From: Burkholderiaceae bacterium
Lineage (GTDB): Bacteria > Pseudomonadota > Gammaproteobacteria > Burkholderiales > Burkholderiaceae_C
Assembly: GCA_018780645.1 (NCBI GenBank)
Contig: JADMJJ010000047.1
Span: forward strand, 1-64,000
Length of the DNA stretch: 64,000 nt
Reading direction: 5' to 3'
Part shown: positions 1-8,869 of the stretch, piece by piece
Layout: each line of letters begins with the position of its first letter
Numbering within the stretch: position 1 is the first letter of the stretch
Notes under the pieces: generated by a model
Databases searched by the model: none
Seen by the model: only the letters and a program-made list of their open reading frames with translations
What the model was told of the DNA's origin: nothing
Made by a program: the position numbers and the translations under genes

Positions 1-1
1 G

Positions 2-19
2 AGCCGGCCTTGGCCGGCT
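2..19. terminator. short GC-rich hairpin at window edge
   Basis: AGCCGGCC (2-9) and GGCCGGCT (12-19) form a perfect 8-bp stem around TT. No T-run follows. It could end a gene lying left of the window. The rest of 20-140 shows nothing gene-like and is simply downstream of the leftward diguanylate cyclase gene. Confidence 0.3.
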
Positions 20-140
20 GAAGCATCAGGGCGTGATCGTGGCGGCCGGCTGGAACACTGTATCCAGCGGCGAGGTGGTCAGGTGGCCGGCCACTTTGCC
101 TTGGCAATTCAGGGGCTTGCTGCGCGAGGAGTTTCAGCTT

Positions 141-1502
141 CTACGCCAGTTCGACCCTGTCCCCGCCAGCGCGTTTGGCGCGGTACATGGCCGCGTCGGC
201 GCTGCGCGAAAGCGTCTCCGCATCGGCCCCATGTTGCGGGTACAGCGCTACGCCTATGGAGGCGGATATCTGCACCTGCTGACCCTCCAACTCGAAGGGC
301 TGGGCCAGGGCGGCACGCATCTTCTCCGCCACGGCCAGCATGTCACCACTGCGTCGCAAGGGCTGCAGCAGGGCCACAAACTCGTCGCCGCCGACACGTG
401 CCACCGTGTCCGAGGCACGCAGCGCATGCCTGAGGCGGCTTGCCGCGAGCCGAAGCAGTTCGTCACCCACGGCATGACCGAGCTGGTCGTTGACGGGTTT
501 GAACTTGTCCAGGTCGATATACGCCAGCGCCAGGCCCTCACGGCGGCGCTCCGATTGGCCCAAGGCCACGTTCAGACGGTCGGCAAACAGGCTGCGGTTG
601 GGCAGGCCGGTGAGAGCGTCGTACTGTGCCTGGTAGCGCAGCTGTTCCTCGCGCTGAGTGCGTTCCAGCGCACCGGCGAGCTGGTCGGCGGCGAACTGCA
701 ACAGATGGGCGTCGGCGTCGTTGTAGGCGCGCTCACCCGTCTGCTCCAGCACCAGTGCACCGATGACCTGTCCGGCAAGGCGCACAGGGGATCCGAGCCA
801 CTGCAGTGGCTCATCGGCGGCGCTGTGGCAAGGGCCGCTGCCGTGCACCACCTGCCAGGCGCACTCGGTGCAGGCACGCTGAAGGGGCTTGTGCGAGGGC
901 TTGCGCCCTTCGCCCAGATAGTGGCATCGCAGCTGCGTGCCGCCTTCGTCCAGCAGGGAGATGTAGAGGCGGTGTAGCGGCATCACCTCGGCCAGGATGC
1001 GCTCGATCTGCGGAAACAACGCGCCTGCACTGTCACAGCCATGGGAACAGGTCGACAGTCCATACAGCGCCGCCTGCATGCGCTCGGCCAGGCGCCGTTC
1101 GGTGATGTCGCGGAACACCACGGTCGCGCCATAGATGCGGCCGTCTGGCCCACGCAGCGGCGCAGTGCGGTACTCCACCGGGAAGCTGCTGCCGTCCTGG
1201 CGCCAGAACGCGTCGTCAAGTACCTCACGCGCCTGTCCATCCTGCAAGGTCTGGTAGATCGGGCAATCCTCCACGGGGAACAGCCTGCCGTCTCCGTGGT
1301 GGTGGTGGATGGCCGCGTGGCCGTTCATCCCCACCAGGCAGTCGCCGCACCAGCCCAACATGCGCGCACTGGCCTGGTTCTCGATCAGCACGCGACCGTC
1401 CATGCCCACGACATGAATGCCGTCGCTCACAGAGGCCAGGATGTGCTCATGCAAGGCAGTGTCCGGCACCGCCGAAAGGCTGACAGAGGCTAGGTTGTTC
1501 AT
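141..1502 (-). CDS. diguanylate cyclase with PAS and GAF sensor domains
   Basis: Predicted cytoplasmic enzyme that makes cyclic di-GMP from two GTP. It has 453 residues: a PAS domain (about 20-135), a GAF-like domain (about 150-280, with several Cys/His residues) and a GGDEF domain (about 290-450). The intact GGDEF motif lies near residue 369, and an RASD inhibitory I-site sits five residues before it, so product inhibition is likely. No membrane segment is visible. The start at 1502 was preferred over an ATG 16 codons upstream because GAGGGAG lies just before it. The downstream neighbour on the other strand is divergent. The ligand of the PAS/GAF part cannot be told from sequence; the cysteines and histidines between the two domains might bind metal or haem, but that is a guess. 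Confidence 0.9.
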   Translation of the reverse strand: MNNLASVSLSAVPDTALHEHILASVSDGIHVVGMDGRVLIENQASARMLGWCGDCLVGMNGHAAIHHHHGDGRLFPVEDCPIYQTLQDGQAREVLDDAFWRQDGSSFPVEYRTAPLRGPDGRIYGATVVFRDITERRLAERMQAALYGLSTCSHGCDSAGALFPQIERILAEVMPLHRLYISLLDEGGTQLRCHYLGEGRKPSHKPLQRACTECAWQVVHGSGPCHSAADEPLQWLGSPVRLAGQVIGALVLEQTGERAYNDADAHLLQFAADQLAGALERTQREEQLRYQAQYDALTGLPNRSLFADRLNVALGQSERRREGLALAYIDLDKFKPVNDQLGHAVGDELLRLAASRLRHALRASDTVARVGGDEFVALLQPLRRSGDMLAVAEKMRAALAQPFELEGQQVQISASIGVALYPQHGADAETLSRSADAAMYRAKRAGGDRVELA

Positions 1503-1647
1503 GCTGGGCTCCCTCACGACTGGGCCGTGGACAAAGTATGTGCCAAACATCGGCAGAACGCGGCTGAACTTTCTTGCGCGCTGCGGAAGGGTCCCTTACC
1601 CTGGGCGAGGATTCAAACGCGTGCGGACTGTTCCTACAGTTGCCTGC

Positions 1648-2478
1648 ATGCGTAATCCAGCCTCGCACTCGCCCGTCCGCCGCAGCCTGCTTCTGGCCTT
1701 GCTGGCGCTGCTTGTGCCTGGGCGGGCGTCTCCATGCTTGCGCAGCCTGGAGGCCCCGGTGGCACCCACCGCCCTCAACGTGATCATCAAGGGCGAGTCG
1801 ATCAGCGGCGCACTCGTGGAATTCCTGCAGTCCGTGGCGCGGCGTAGCGGCTGTGGCCTGCAACTGCGCAGCCTGCCCCGACCACGCCTCGATCGCATGT
1901 TCTTCGCCGACGAGGTGGACATCCTGTTCCCGGCCTCACGAACATCGACGCGTGATCGCCATGCCGAGTTCGTGGCCTGGTTTCAGTTGCAGCCGCATCT
2001 GGTCATGGTGAACTGGAACACCGAAGCCATCGGCAGCCTGCGTGAGCTGCTGCAGCGCTCGAGCTGGAACGCCGTGGTGGTGCGCAGCTATAGCTGGGGC
2101 GACGTCTACGACGAGTTGCTGCAGCAGCTGGATCGTCTGGGCCGGATCACCTATGTGGCGGACCTGAAGACCGTTCACGCCATGCTGCGCGCCGGCCATG
2201 CGCGCTTCACGCTGCTGCCGCCCAGCCTTCTTTACAACTCCATGAAGACCGGGAATCAGCCTGCCGGGCTGCCGGCGGACTTCAGCTACCAGCTGCTGAA
2301 GGACCTGCCTGCCACCGCGGTCGGCATGTACCTCAACCCTCGGCGCATCGCGCCCGAGGACATTGAGCGGCTGCGCCGTGCCAGCGCTCAAGCCGTACGC
2401 GACGGAACCCTCAGCAGGAATCTTTCGCACTACTACCCACCCGAGATGCTGACCATCGACACAAAGGTACTCCCATGA
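1648..2478 (+). CDS. periplasmic substrate-binding-like protein coupled to a chemoreceptor
   Basis: 276-residue protein with an N-terminal export signal: basic stretch, then a leucine/alanine-rich core, to about residue 30. The rest resembles the family-3 periplasmic solute-binding proteins, with a two-lobe layout and no membrane segment after the signal. No ABC permease or ATPase gene is nearby. Its stop overlaps the start of the methyl-accepting chemotaxis gene (ATGA at 2475-2478), so the two are translationally coupled. It may therefore present a ligand to that receptor instead of feeding a transporter. The ATG at 1648 was chosen because it places the signal peptide at the N-terminus. The ligand is unknown, and similarity to known binding proteins is moderate by eye. 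Confidence 0.7.
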   Translation: MRNPASHSPVRRSLLLALLALLVPGRASPCLRSLEAPVAPTALNVIIKGESISGALVEFLQSVARRSGCGLQLRSLPRPRLDRMFFADEVDILFPASRTSTRDRHAEFVAWFQLQPHLVMVNWNTEAIGSLRELLQRSSWNAVVVRSYSWGDVYDELLQQLDRLGRITYVADLKTVHAMLRAGHARFTLLPPSLLYNSMKTGNQPAGLPADFSYQLLKDLPATAVGMYLNPRRIAPEDIERLRRASAQAVRDGTLSRNLSHYYPPEMLTIDTKVLP

Positions 2479-4049
2479 AGCTGAAAACCAAATTGATCGT
2501 CGTTGCGTGCCTGAGCGTGCTGATGCCGGCCCTGCTCTTCGCCGCCAGTGGCTGGGCCCTGTACAGCAGCTCGAAGGCACTGAACCGTATCCATCACGAG
2601 AACATGGAGCCGGCGGTACTGCTTGGCCGCATCGATGCAATGTTGAAGAACAGCCGCGGTCACATCAATGCAGGCTATGTGCACAACCCGGCGGTAGCGG
2701 CATCGCGCCTTCACACCCATCCGATCACATTGCACTCCAGCAATATTCGCAGCACCATCAAGGACGTGCAGGTCCTGTGGCAGGACTTCCGACGCAGGCC
2801 ACACTCGCCCGCCGAACAAGCGCATATTGAAACCATTGATGCAGGCATGGGCGACTACATCTCCAAGACACTGCAACCCGCAGCCGATGCCTTGGATGCG
2901 GCCGATTACGAGCGCGCCGTGATGGTGGTGACCACCACGTTCAAGTCCTATCGTGGCATAGAGGAGGCTATCAGCAGCCTGCAGAAGCTGGCCGATGAGG
3001 GCGCCCGCTCCGAGCTGGAGCGAGCCCAGGCGCAGCTGTACCAGTTGGGGCTGATCGCATTGGGCGTGGCCGTGCTGGGAACAGCGCTGGGCCTGGTATT
3101 CATATGGACCACGCAGCGCTCGATCCAGCGCTCGGTGCAGGCGACCCAGCGGCTTTCGGAGCAGTTGCGCCAGGGCGAGCTGCGCGCCATTGCGGTGCCG
3201 GCGGGTCAGGACGAACTGCTGGACATCTGCCACAGCCTTAACGGCACTGTGGCCTCGCTGGCCGAAGTGATGCAGCGGGTGCAGGCTTCGGCGCGGCGCG
3301 TCAACGCCGGCGCGGGCGCCATCGCCATCGGCAGCGCCGACCTCTCGGGCCGCACGGAATCTCAGGCTGGTGCCCTGGAGCAGACGGCCGCAGCCATCGA
3401 GCAGTTGCAGGGCGCGGTGGCGCAGACAAGCCAACATGCGGCGCAGGCGGTGCAACTGGCGCAGCAGGCCTGTCAAGTGGCCAGCCGGGCGGGCGCGGTG
3501 GTGGGGGAAGTCGTGCAAACCATGCAGCAGATCAATGAGAGCTCGCGCCGTGTGGGCGACATCACCTCCGTGATCGACGGCATTGCCTTTCAGACCAATA
3601 TCCTGGCCTTGAATGCCGCGGTGGAGGCCGCCAGGGCCGGCGACCACGGACGAGGCTTTGCCGTCGTGGCGGCCGAGGTGCGCAGCCTGGCGCAGCGTGC
3701 AGCGCAGGCCGCCAGGGAGATCAAGGCGCTGATCGGCACGAGCGTCGAGCGAGTGGCCGAAGGTGGTGAGCTGGTGGACCAGGCGCGCGACACCATGAGC
3801 GGCGTAGTGGCCGCCATCACCCAGACGGCCCAGCTCCTTGGCCAGATCAGCACTGCCAGCCATGAGCAACGCGATGGCGTGCTGCAGATCAGCGAGGCGG
3901 TGCACTCCCTGGATCAGAGCACCCAGCACAATGCGCGTCTGGCAACGGAGAGTGCGGCCGCCGCCGACGGGCTCAATGGCGAGGCCGAGAAGGTGCTGCA
4001 GGCCGTGGCGTACTTCCACTTTGATGCCAGCGAGGCGCCTCGCTCCTGA
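2475..4049 (+). CDS. methyl-accepting chemotaxis protein
   Basis: 524-residue inner-membrane chemoreceptor. TM1 is at about 7-29, then a helical periplasmic domain of about 155 residues (four-helix-bundle type), TM2 at about 190-212, a HAMP region, and a long cytoplasmic signalling coiled coil. The conserved hairpin tip (DGIAFQTNILALNAAVEAAR region, about residues 368-390) followed by GRGFAVVAAEVRSLA is intact, so it should engage CheA/CheW. The C-terminus lacks a CheR-binding pentapeptide such as NWETF. The start overlaps the stop of the preceding periplasmic binding-like gene by four bases. A strong hairpin follows the gene at 4078-4102. No other che genes occur in the window. Confidence 0.93.
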   Translation: MKLKTKLIVVACLSVLMPALLFAASGWALYSSSKALNRIHHENMEPAVLLGRIDAMLKNSRGHINAGYVHNPAVAASRLHTHPITLHSSNIRSTIKDVQVLWQDFRRRPHSPAEQAHIETIDAGMGDYISKTLQPAADALDAADYERAVMVVTTTFKSYRGIEEAISSLQKLADEGARSELERAQAQLYQLGLIALGVAVLGTALGLVFIWTTQRSIQRSVQATQRLSEQLRQGELRAIAVPAGQDELLDICHSLNGTVASLAEVMQRVQASARRVNAGAGAIAIGSADLSGRTESQAGALEQTAAAIEQLQGAVAQTSQHAAQAVQLAQQACQVASRAGAVVGEVVQTMQQINESSRRVGDITSVIDGIAFQTNILALNAAVEAARAGDHGRGFAVVAAEVRSLAQRAAQAAREIKALIGTSVERVAEGGELVDQARDTMSGVVAAITQTAQLLGQISTASHEQRDGVLQISEAVHSLDQSTQHNARLATESAAAADGLNGEAEKVLQAVAYFHFDASEAPRS

Positions 4050-4077
4050 ATGTCGCGGCACGCCACCCTGAAACGAA

Positions 4078-4102
4078 CAGGGCTCCTCGGGAAGGAGCCC
4101 TG
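4078..4102. terminator. hairpin between convergent genes
   Basis: CAGGGCTCCT (4078-4087) and AGGAGCCCTG (4093-4102) form a perfect 10-bp stem with a 5-base loop. It lies between the stop of the chemoreceptor gene (4049) and the end of the leftward NTF2-like gene (4135). No long T-run flanks it, but its position suits a bidirectional terminator. Confidence 0.7.
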
Positions 4103-4134
4103 CATTCAACCGAAGTCACCCGCCGCTCAGAGGC

Positions 4135-4728
4135 TCAGAGGCCCAGATCGCTGAGCGATGGATGGTCGTCGGGGCGACGCCCCTGCGGCCAGTGAAACTT
4201 GCGTTCTTCCGGCTTGATCGGCAGGTCATTGATGCTGGCGTGGCGCACCGCCATATAGCCATTGGCGTCAAATTCCCAGTTCTCGTTCCCGTAGGCGCGA
4301 TACCACTGACCGGAGTCGTCGCGCCACTCGTAGGCAAAGCGGACAGCAATGCGGTTATCGCTGACTGCCCAGAGTTCCTTGATCAGGCGGTACTCCTGTT
4401 CCTTGGCCCACTTGCGCTCCAGGAATGCCTGGATGGCATCGCGACCGTGGAAGATCTCGGCGCGATTGCGCCAGCGGCTGTCGGCGGTGTAAGCCATGGC
4501 GACGCGCTTGGCGTCACGGGTGTTCCAGCCGTCTTCCGCAGCGCGCACCTTCTGGACAGCGGTTTCGCGGGTGAAGGGCGGCAGCGGCGGGCGGGGAGCT
4601 TCGAGCGTGGTGTTGTTCATGGCAGTGGCAGAGGGGGTGGTGAAGATGACGGGGCCGAGGGTTGCAGCCGCTGCGCCGGCAGCGACCAGCTCGCGACGTT
4701 GTGGGTCGATGCGAGATGACTTGTTCAT
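4135..4728 (-). CDS. Tat-exported NTF2-like (DUF1348) protein
   Basis: 197 residues. The N-terminal stretch has a twin-arginine pattern ([12 protein letters not shown] at about 11-22) followed by a hydrophobic run, suggesting Tat export. From about residue 50 it matches the DUF1348 branch of the NTF2-like/SnoaL fold, with conserved tryptophans ([43 protein letters not shown]). Usual members are about 150 residues and cytoplasmic, so the leader is an addition. An internal ATG at 4620 would give the ordinary short form. The start overlaps the stop of the upstream GST gene by four bases (4725-4728), supporting the long form and an operon. The function of the family is not established. Confidence 0.8.
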   Translation of the reverse strand: MNKSSRIDPQRRELVAAGAAAATLGPVIFTTPSATAMNNTTLEAPRPPLPPFTRETAVQKVRAAEDGWNTRDAKRVAMAYTADSRWRNRAEIFHGRDAIQAFLERKWAKEQEYRLIKELWAVSDNRIAVRFAYEWRDDSGQWYRAYGNENWEFDANGYMAVRHASINDLPIKPEERKFHWPQGRRPDDHPSLSDLGL

Positions 4729-5336
4729 GCTTTGTCGAGGGGATGCCATAGACCCGGCATGTCGACATGCCCAGGCAGGGACTGAAGCCGAGCGATCCAG
4801 CCTGTGAGGTGCACGAAAGGTGTCAGGTCGAGTCCACCCTCTGGCGCCAGGGCGATGTATGGGTAGATGGCAAGATCGGCGATGCTGGGCTGATCGCCCG
4901 CAAGCAACCAGGGCTGATCGCGCAAGTGCGTGTCCAGCAGCTGCAGCAGGGACAGGCTGCGCTGCGTGGCCGCCTCGACATCGATAGTGCGGCCGAACTT
5001 CCTGTGCATGCGCAGCAAGGCAGGGCCGTGGGCTACTTCGTTGGCGGCGGTTGACAGCCATGCCTGCACCGCACCCAGACGTGCCGCGTCCTGGGGCCAC
5101 CAGGCCGGGCCGCCGTAGCGCGCCGCAAGGTAGACCAGGATGGCCTGGCTGTCGCGCACGACAACGTCGCCGTCCACGAGCACCGGCACCTGGCCGAAGG
5201 GGTTCATGGCCAGGAACTCGGCTTGCTTGTGGGCGCCGTCCGTGGGTACGACCAGCTCGTGCGGCAGTTGCAGCATGGAAAGCAGGAGCCGCACCTTGTG
5301 CGCATTGCCGGAGGCAGGGAAGTAGTAGAGCTTCAT
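4725..5336 (-). CDS. glutathione S-transferase family protein
   Basis: 203-residue cytosolic GST. The N-terminal thioredoxin-like domain (about 1-78) carries the NPFGQVPVL cis-proline motif and a DSQAIL glutathione-binding motif. The C-terminal helical domain has the conserved [10 protein letters not shown] capping segment. There is a tyrosine pair near the N-terminus ([14 protein letters not shown]), and serine in that loop is the likely catalytic residue. It lies fourth in a leftward run of redox genes and overlaps the following Tat-protein gene by four bases. The substrate is unknown. Confidence 0.88.
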   Translation of the reverse strand: MKLYYFPASGNAHKVRLLLSMLQLPHELVVPTDGAHKQAEFLAMNPFGQVPVLVDGDVVVRDSQAILVYLAARYGGPAWWPQDAARLGAVQAWLSTAANEVAHGPALLRMHRKFGRTIDVEAATQRSLSLLQLLDTHLRDQPWLLAGDQPSIADLAIYPYIALAPEGGLDLTPFVHLTGWIARLQSLPGHVDMPGLWHPLDKA

Positions 5337-5363
5337 GGGTAACCTCGGGGAATGGGTGGAGAT

Positions 5364-5897
5364 TCAAAGTTTGGCCGTCAGCTGGGCGGCAGGGACCACT
5401 CCCACCAACAGCTCGTTGTGGCGCGTCATCATGGTGGGCGTGCCTTGCACACCGAGCCGGCGCGCAAGGCTCAGGTTGCGCTGCAGCGCGGGCTGCGCGT
5501 CGCAGCTGGCCGTGGGGGGCACGGTGTCGTCAAGCATCCATTGCCGCCAGGTGGCTTGAGGCTTCGCAGCGCACCAGATGTGGCGGCTCTTGACTTCCGA
5601 GTCTGGCCCCAGGACCGGAATCAGAAAGGTGTAGAGCGTCACGTCCTGCAGCTGCTCCAGCTCGCGCTCCAGGCGCTTGCAATAGGGGCAGTTGGGGTCG
5701 CTGAAGATCGCCAACTGGCGACTACCTTTGCCACGAACGGTCACGATGGCATCGCTCAAAGGCAGCTGCGCAAAGGTGAGTGCAGGCCCCACGGCCGGTC
5801 GAATCGATCCCTGCGCCATGGCGGCTGGGGCTTGGGAATACAGCGCGAGCGCTGAGAGTGAGAGCAGGGCCAGCCTGCGCAGGGTTGAGAGGGTCAT
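5364..5897 (-). CDS. exported DsbC-like thiol:disulfide oxidoreductase
   Basis: 177 residues with an N-terminal signal peptide (about 1-28), then a thioredoxin-fold domain. The active site is CPYC at about residues 69-72, in the context [12 protein letters not shown] that is typical of DsbC/DsbG catalytic domains. A cis-proline occurs in GVQGTPTM. The dimerisation domain of classical DsbC is missing, so it is a short, probably monomeric periplasmic relative. Two further cysteines (IWCAAKP and ASCDAQP) match the second disulfide seen in this family. The ATG at 5897 was chosen over one 24 codons upstream because it starts directly at the signal peptide. It sits between two GST genes in the same operon. 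Confidence 0.85.
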   Translation of the reverse strand: MTLSTLRRLALLSLSALALYSQAPAAMAQGSIRPAVGPALTFAQLPLSDAIVTVRGKGSRQLAIFSDPNCPYCKRLERELEQLQDVTLYTFLIPVLGPDSEVKSRHIWCAAKPQATWRQWMLDDTVPPTASCDAQPALQRNLSLARRLGVQGTPTMMTRHNELLVGVVPAAQLTAKL

Positions 5898-5999
5898 ACG
5901 ATCCAATCGCGTGGAAGATGTCGGTGTCGCAGGACTGTGCCCTCGCCGCGTCGGGGACGGAAGTGACACGCCGTGGAAGAGTGAGTTGCGGGCGGCGAA

Positions 6000-6614
6000 T
6001 CAGTGCGCACCGAGGCCGCGCTGCACGGCCGGGCGAGCCAGAATGCGGCTCACCCAGTCCCGCACGGCAGGGAACTCCTCCAGGCGGACGCCGGCATAGT
6101 CCGCGACCCGCAGCCAACCGACGTGGGCGATATCAGCGACGGAGAAGATGCTGCCGGCGAGCCACGGTGCCTGCTGCAGGCGAGCCTCCAGCACCCCGGT
6201 CAGTCGACGTGACTCGGCCTGGTAGCGATCGATGCCCGCTGCGACGCGCTCGGGCTGGCGCATGAACCATCCGGCCTGCCCAAACATCGGCCCAACGCCG
6301 CCGATCTGGAAGAAAAGGTACTCCAGGGCTCGCAGCCGCTCCCTGGGTGACTCGGGCATGAGTCCTGAATACTTTTCCGCAAGATAGAGCAGGATGGCGC
6401 CGGACTCAAACACCGACACCGGCTCGCCGTCAGGGCCATCGGGATCGACGATCACCGGAATTCGGCCATTGGGATTGAGCGCGAGGAAGGCTGGCTGCTT
6501 TTGCTCCTCGCGTGCCAAGTTGACAGGCACGACGCGATAGGGCACGCCCAGCTCCTCGAGCGCGATGGGAATCTTCACGCCATTGGGCGTAGGGGCGAAA
6601 TAGACGTCGATCAT
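6000..6614 (-). CDS. glutathione S-transferase, YfcG/nu-class-like
   Basis: 204-residue GST. The N-terminus (APTPNGVKIPIALEELG) has the threonine/asparagine active-site pattern of the nu class (YfcG/YghU), which act as glutathione-disulfide reductases. NPNGRIPVI and ESGAILLYLAEKY are the glutathione-site motifs, and a C-terminal helical domain includes SVADIAHVGW. It is the second gene of the leftward run that begins with the flavin disulfide reductase 36 bases upstream. Together with the CPYC protein and the second GST it suggests a peroxide or disulfide stress role. The exact substrate is unknown. Confidence 0.88.
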   Translation of the reverse strand: MIDVYFAPTPNGVKIPIALEELGVPYRVVPVNLAREEQKQPAFLALNPNGRIPVIVDPDGPDGEPVSVFESGAILLYLAEKYSGLMPESPRERLRALEYLFFQIGGVGPMFGQAGWFMRQPERVAAGIDRYQAESRRLTGVLEARLQQAPWLAGSIFSVADIAHVGWLRVADYAGVRLEEFPAVRDWVSRILARPAVQRGLGAH

Positions 6615-6650
6615 GAAAGCAGGTTCCTTACTGAGTTAAGGAGGAAGGTT

Positions 6651-8093
6651 TCAGGCGCCGGGCCCGCAATCCAGGCAGCGCTCGACCGGAAGTGGCCCCA
6701 TGCGCAGATCGCGCTGCAGCAGGCGCAGCGCGGTGCGCAGGCCCTCCTCGATCACCGGGTGGTAGAACGGGCTGTCCAGCATCTGCTGCACCGTATCGCC
6801 ACGCTGCACCGACCAGGCCAGCAAGTGCGCCAGGTGCTCGGCGCGCGGACCTATCATCTCGGCGCCCAGCAGGCGCCCGCTGCCCTGCGCGGCGTAGACA
6901 TGCAGGGCACCACGATTGACGCCCATCACGCGGCTGCGACCCTGGTCGGCGAAGGACACATGGCCCGCGAGAAAGGCCTTGCCGGTAGTCAGCAGTTCGG
7001 CATGGCTGTGACCGGCGATCGCCATCTGCGGGTCGCTGAACACCACGGCCAGCGGCGCGCGGCGGGGCCGCACACGCACGTCGGGCCAGCGGCCCGCGTT
7101 GTCCCCGGCAATGCGGCCTTCGTCCGCCGCCTCGTGCAGCAGTTCGCGATCGCCGTTGGCGTCACCCGCGATGAACACGGGTGACGTGCCGAGCTGGCCG
7201 GTGCGCCGGTCATAGGCCGGACGGCCATCGGGGCCGAGCATCAGACCGCTGTGCTCCAGGCCCAGTCCGGTCAGGCGGGGGCGACGCCCTGCCGCTGCCA
7301 GCACGTAGTCGAAACGCTCGGTGCGACCGGCCAGTTCCAGCAGCACCTCATCGCCCGCGCGTCGCAGCCTGGGCGCGGGCTGGTTCAGGGACAGCGCCAG
7401 TTCGGCGCTGAACAAGTCGCGCGCCAAGGCTTGCAATGCCGGATCGGTGAGGGGGCCGACACGCTGGCTGCGACCCAGCACGCGCACGCGCACGCCCAGA
7501 CGATGGAGGGCTTGAGCCAGCTCAAGCGCAATCACTCCCGTGCCGAGCACGAGCACGGACCGCGGCAAGCTGTGCCAGTCAAACAGCTCGTCGTTGCGTA
7601 TCAGGCGCTCGCCCAATGCCGCCGACCAGGCCGGCTCGACATATGGCTCCGAGCCCGTGGCGATGACGATACGCTCGGCGTAGACGCGATGCAGTTGATC
7701 GTCGGTGCCTCTCACTTCCAGGGTCAGCGGGGCGATGAAGCGTGCCCGGCCTTGCAGGCGGTGCTCGGGCGCCCAGCCGTCCACGGCCTCGGTCACGAAG
7801 CCGACAAATCGATCACGCTCATCGCGCACTCGGGCCATCACGGTCGCACCGTCAATGCGGGCCGGGGCATCGACGAACACCCCGAATCGTCCCGCCTCGG
7901 CCACCGCATGTGCCGCCTCGGCCGCAGCAATCAGCAGCTTGCTGGGCATACAGCCAACGCGGGCGCAGGTGGTGCCATAGGGGCCGCCCTCTATGGCAAG
8001 CACGCTGCTTGTGTGCGTCAGCGCGGCTCGATAGGCGGACATGCCCGCTGTGCCGCTGCCGATGATGGCAACCTCGACCCGATGTTCACGCAT
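6651..8093 (-). CDS. FAD-dependent pyridine nucleotide-disulfide oxidoreductase (Lpd-like)
   Basis: 480-residue flavoenzyme of the dihydrolipoamide dehydrogenase/mercuric reductase family. It has an N-terminal FAD site (IGSGTAG, about 11-17), the redox-active pair C43 and C48 (CARVGC), an NAD(P) site (VLGTGVIALELAQ, near 180), a second FAD contact (FIAGDANG) and the C-terminal HP-x-x-EE dyad (FYHPVIEEG) that completes the dimer active site. No lipoyl or heavy-metal domain is attached and no 2-oxoacid dehydrogenase genes are nearby, so it is probably not the pyruvate-complex E3. The start at 8093 has AAGGAG seven bases upstream. It leads the five-gene redox operon that runs to 4135. Confidence 0.9.
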   Translation of the reverse strand: MREHRVEVAIIGSGTAGMSAYRAALTHTSSVLAIEGGPYGTTCARVGCMPSKLLIAAAEAAHAVAEAGRFGVFVDAPARIDGATVMARVRDERDRFVGFVTEAVDGWAPEHRLQGRARFIAPLTLEVRGTDDQLHRVYAERIVIATGSEPYVEPAWSAALGERLIRNDELFDWHSLPRSVLVLGTGVIALELAQALHRLGVRVRVLGRSQRVGPLTDPALQALARDLFSAELALSLNQPAPRLRRAGDEVLLELAGRTERFDYVLAAAGRRPRLTGLGLEHSGLMLGPDGRPAYDRRTGQLGTSPVFIAGDANGDRELLHEAADEGRIAGDNAGRWPDVRVRPRRAPLAVVFSDPQMAIAGHSHAELLTTGKAFLAGHVSFADQGRSRVMGVNRGALHVYAAQGSGRLLGAEMIGPRAEHLAHLLAWSVQRGDTVQQMLDSPFYHPVIEEGLRTALRLLQRDLRMGPLPVERCLDCGPGA

Positions 8094-8354
8094 CCATGGC
8101 TCCTTGGTGTGTCTGAGTACGTCGGTGGTGCATGGGCTGCTCACCGATGCCTTCACTTTGCGCCCTGGGGAGCCGCTCTGTGAACCACCACGACAGCCAA
8201 GACACCAGTACCCGCGGCGGAACAATCCCGGGCGGCTCAAGCGTAGGGTCCTATTACGAATGCTGCCCGCAATACTCTGGTTCGCGGCGCGTGCTTGAAC
8301 CACCCGCCCCGTTGGCCTGTAATCAAGGCCTTGCCACCAAACAGACGACCTGCC

Positions 8355-8690
8355 ATGAAATCAGTTCTTGAAGCCCGTGACGACAGTCAGGCACGCGAAG
8401 TTCTTGCTATGGAGGACGACACCCCGACGCTGGTGGACTTTGCTGCCGCCTGGTGTGGCCCCTGCCAGGGCCTGGCCCCGGTGCTCGAAGCCTTTGCCCA
8501 GTCGCGCAGCGGCTCGCTGCGTGTCTTGAAGGTGGATATCGATGCATGCCCATCGCTTGCCCAGGAGGTCGGCATTCGGAGTGTGCCGACCCTGCTGCTG
8601 GTCCGTAATGGCGAGGTCTTGGCCAGTCGCCTGGGCGCCGCGTCGGCCGGTGAGCTGGGTCGCTTTGTCGATGGAGCGTTGATGCAATAG
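8355..8690 (+). CDS. thioredoxin family protein
   Basis: 111-residue cytoplasmic thioredoxin. The active site WCGPC is at residues 33-37 and the cis-proline is in SVPTLLLV. Length and layout match classical thioredoxins, without a signal peptide. It is divergent from the flavin disulfide reductase operon and lies upstream of the PNPOx-ferredoxin fusion. The 8094-8354 gap contains both promoters; no strong operator could be picked out. Confidence 0.9.
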   Translation: MKSVLEARDDSQAREVLAMEDDTPTLVDFAAAWCGPCQGLAPVLEAFAQSRSGSLRVLKVDIDACPSLAQEVGIRSVPTLLLVRNGEVLASRLGAASAGELGRFVDGALMQ

Positions 8691-8869
8691 GGGTGATCGC
8701 AGGGGGCTGTTGCAGCCTGTGCCCATTGTTCCGCTGGCGGAAAGACTCTACTCAGCCCGGCATGGATTCCAAAGAGCAGGTCACGCGGTCACAGTAATGC
8801 CCAAGCCTGCCAAGTCCGAAAGGGCTTATGCAGCAGCTTTCTCCAACCCGAGACCGAACTGGATTTCCC

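Noticed and set aside
2433-4109. Long leftward open frame (558 codons) across the chemoreceptor gene
   Set aside because: High-GC antisense shadow: histidine/glycine/leucine-rich translation with no domain, while the rightward frame has full chemoreceptor motifs.
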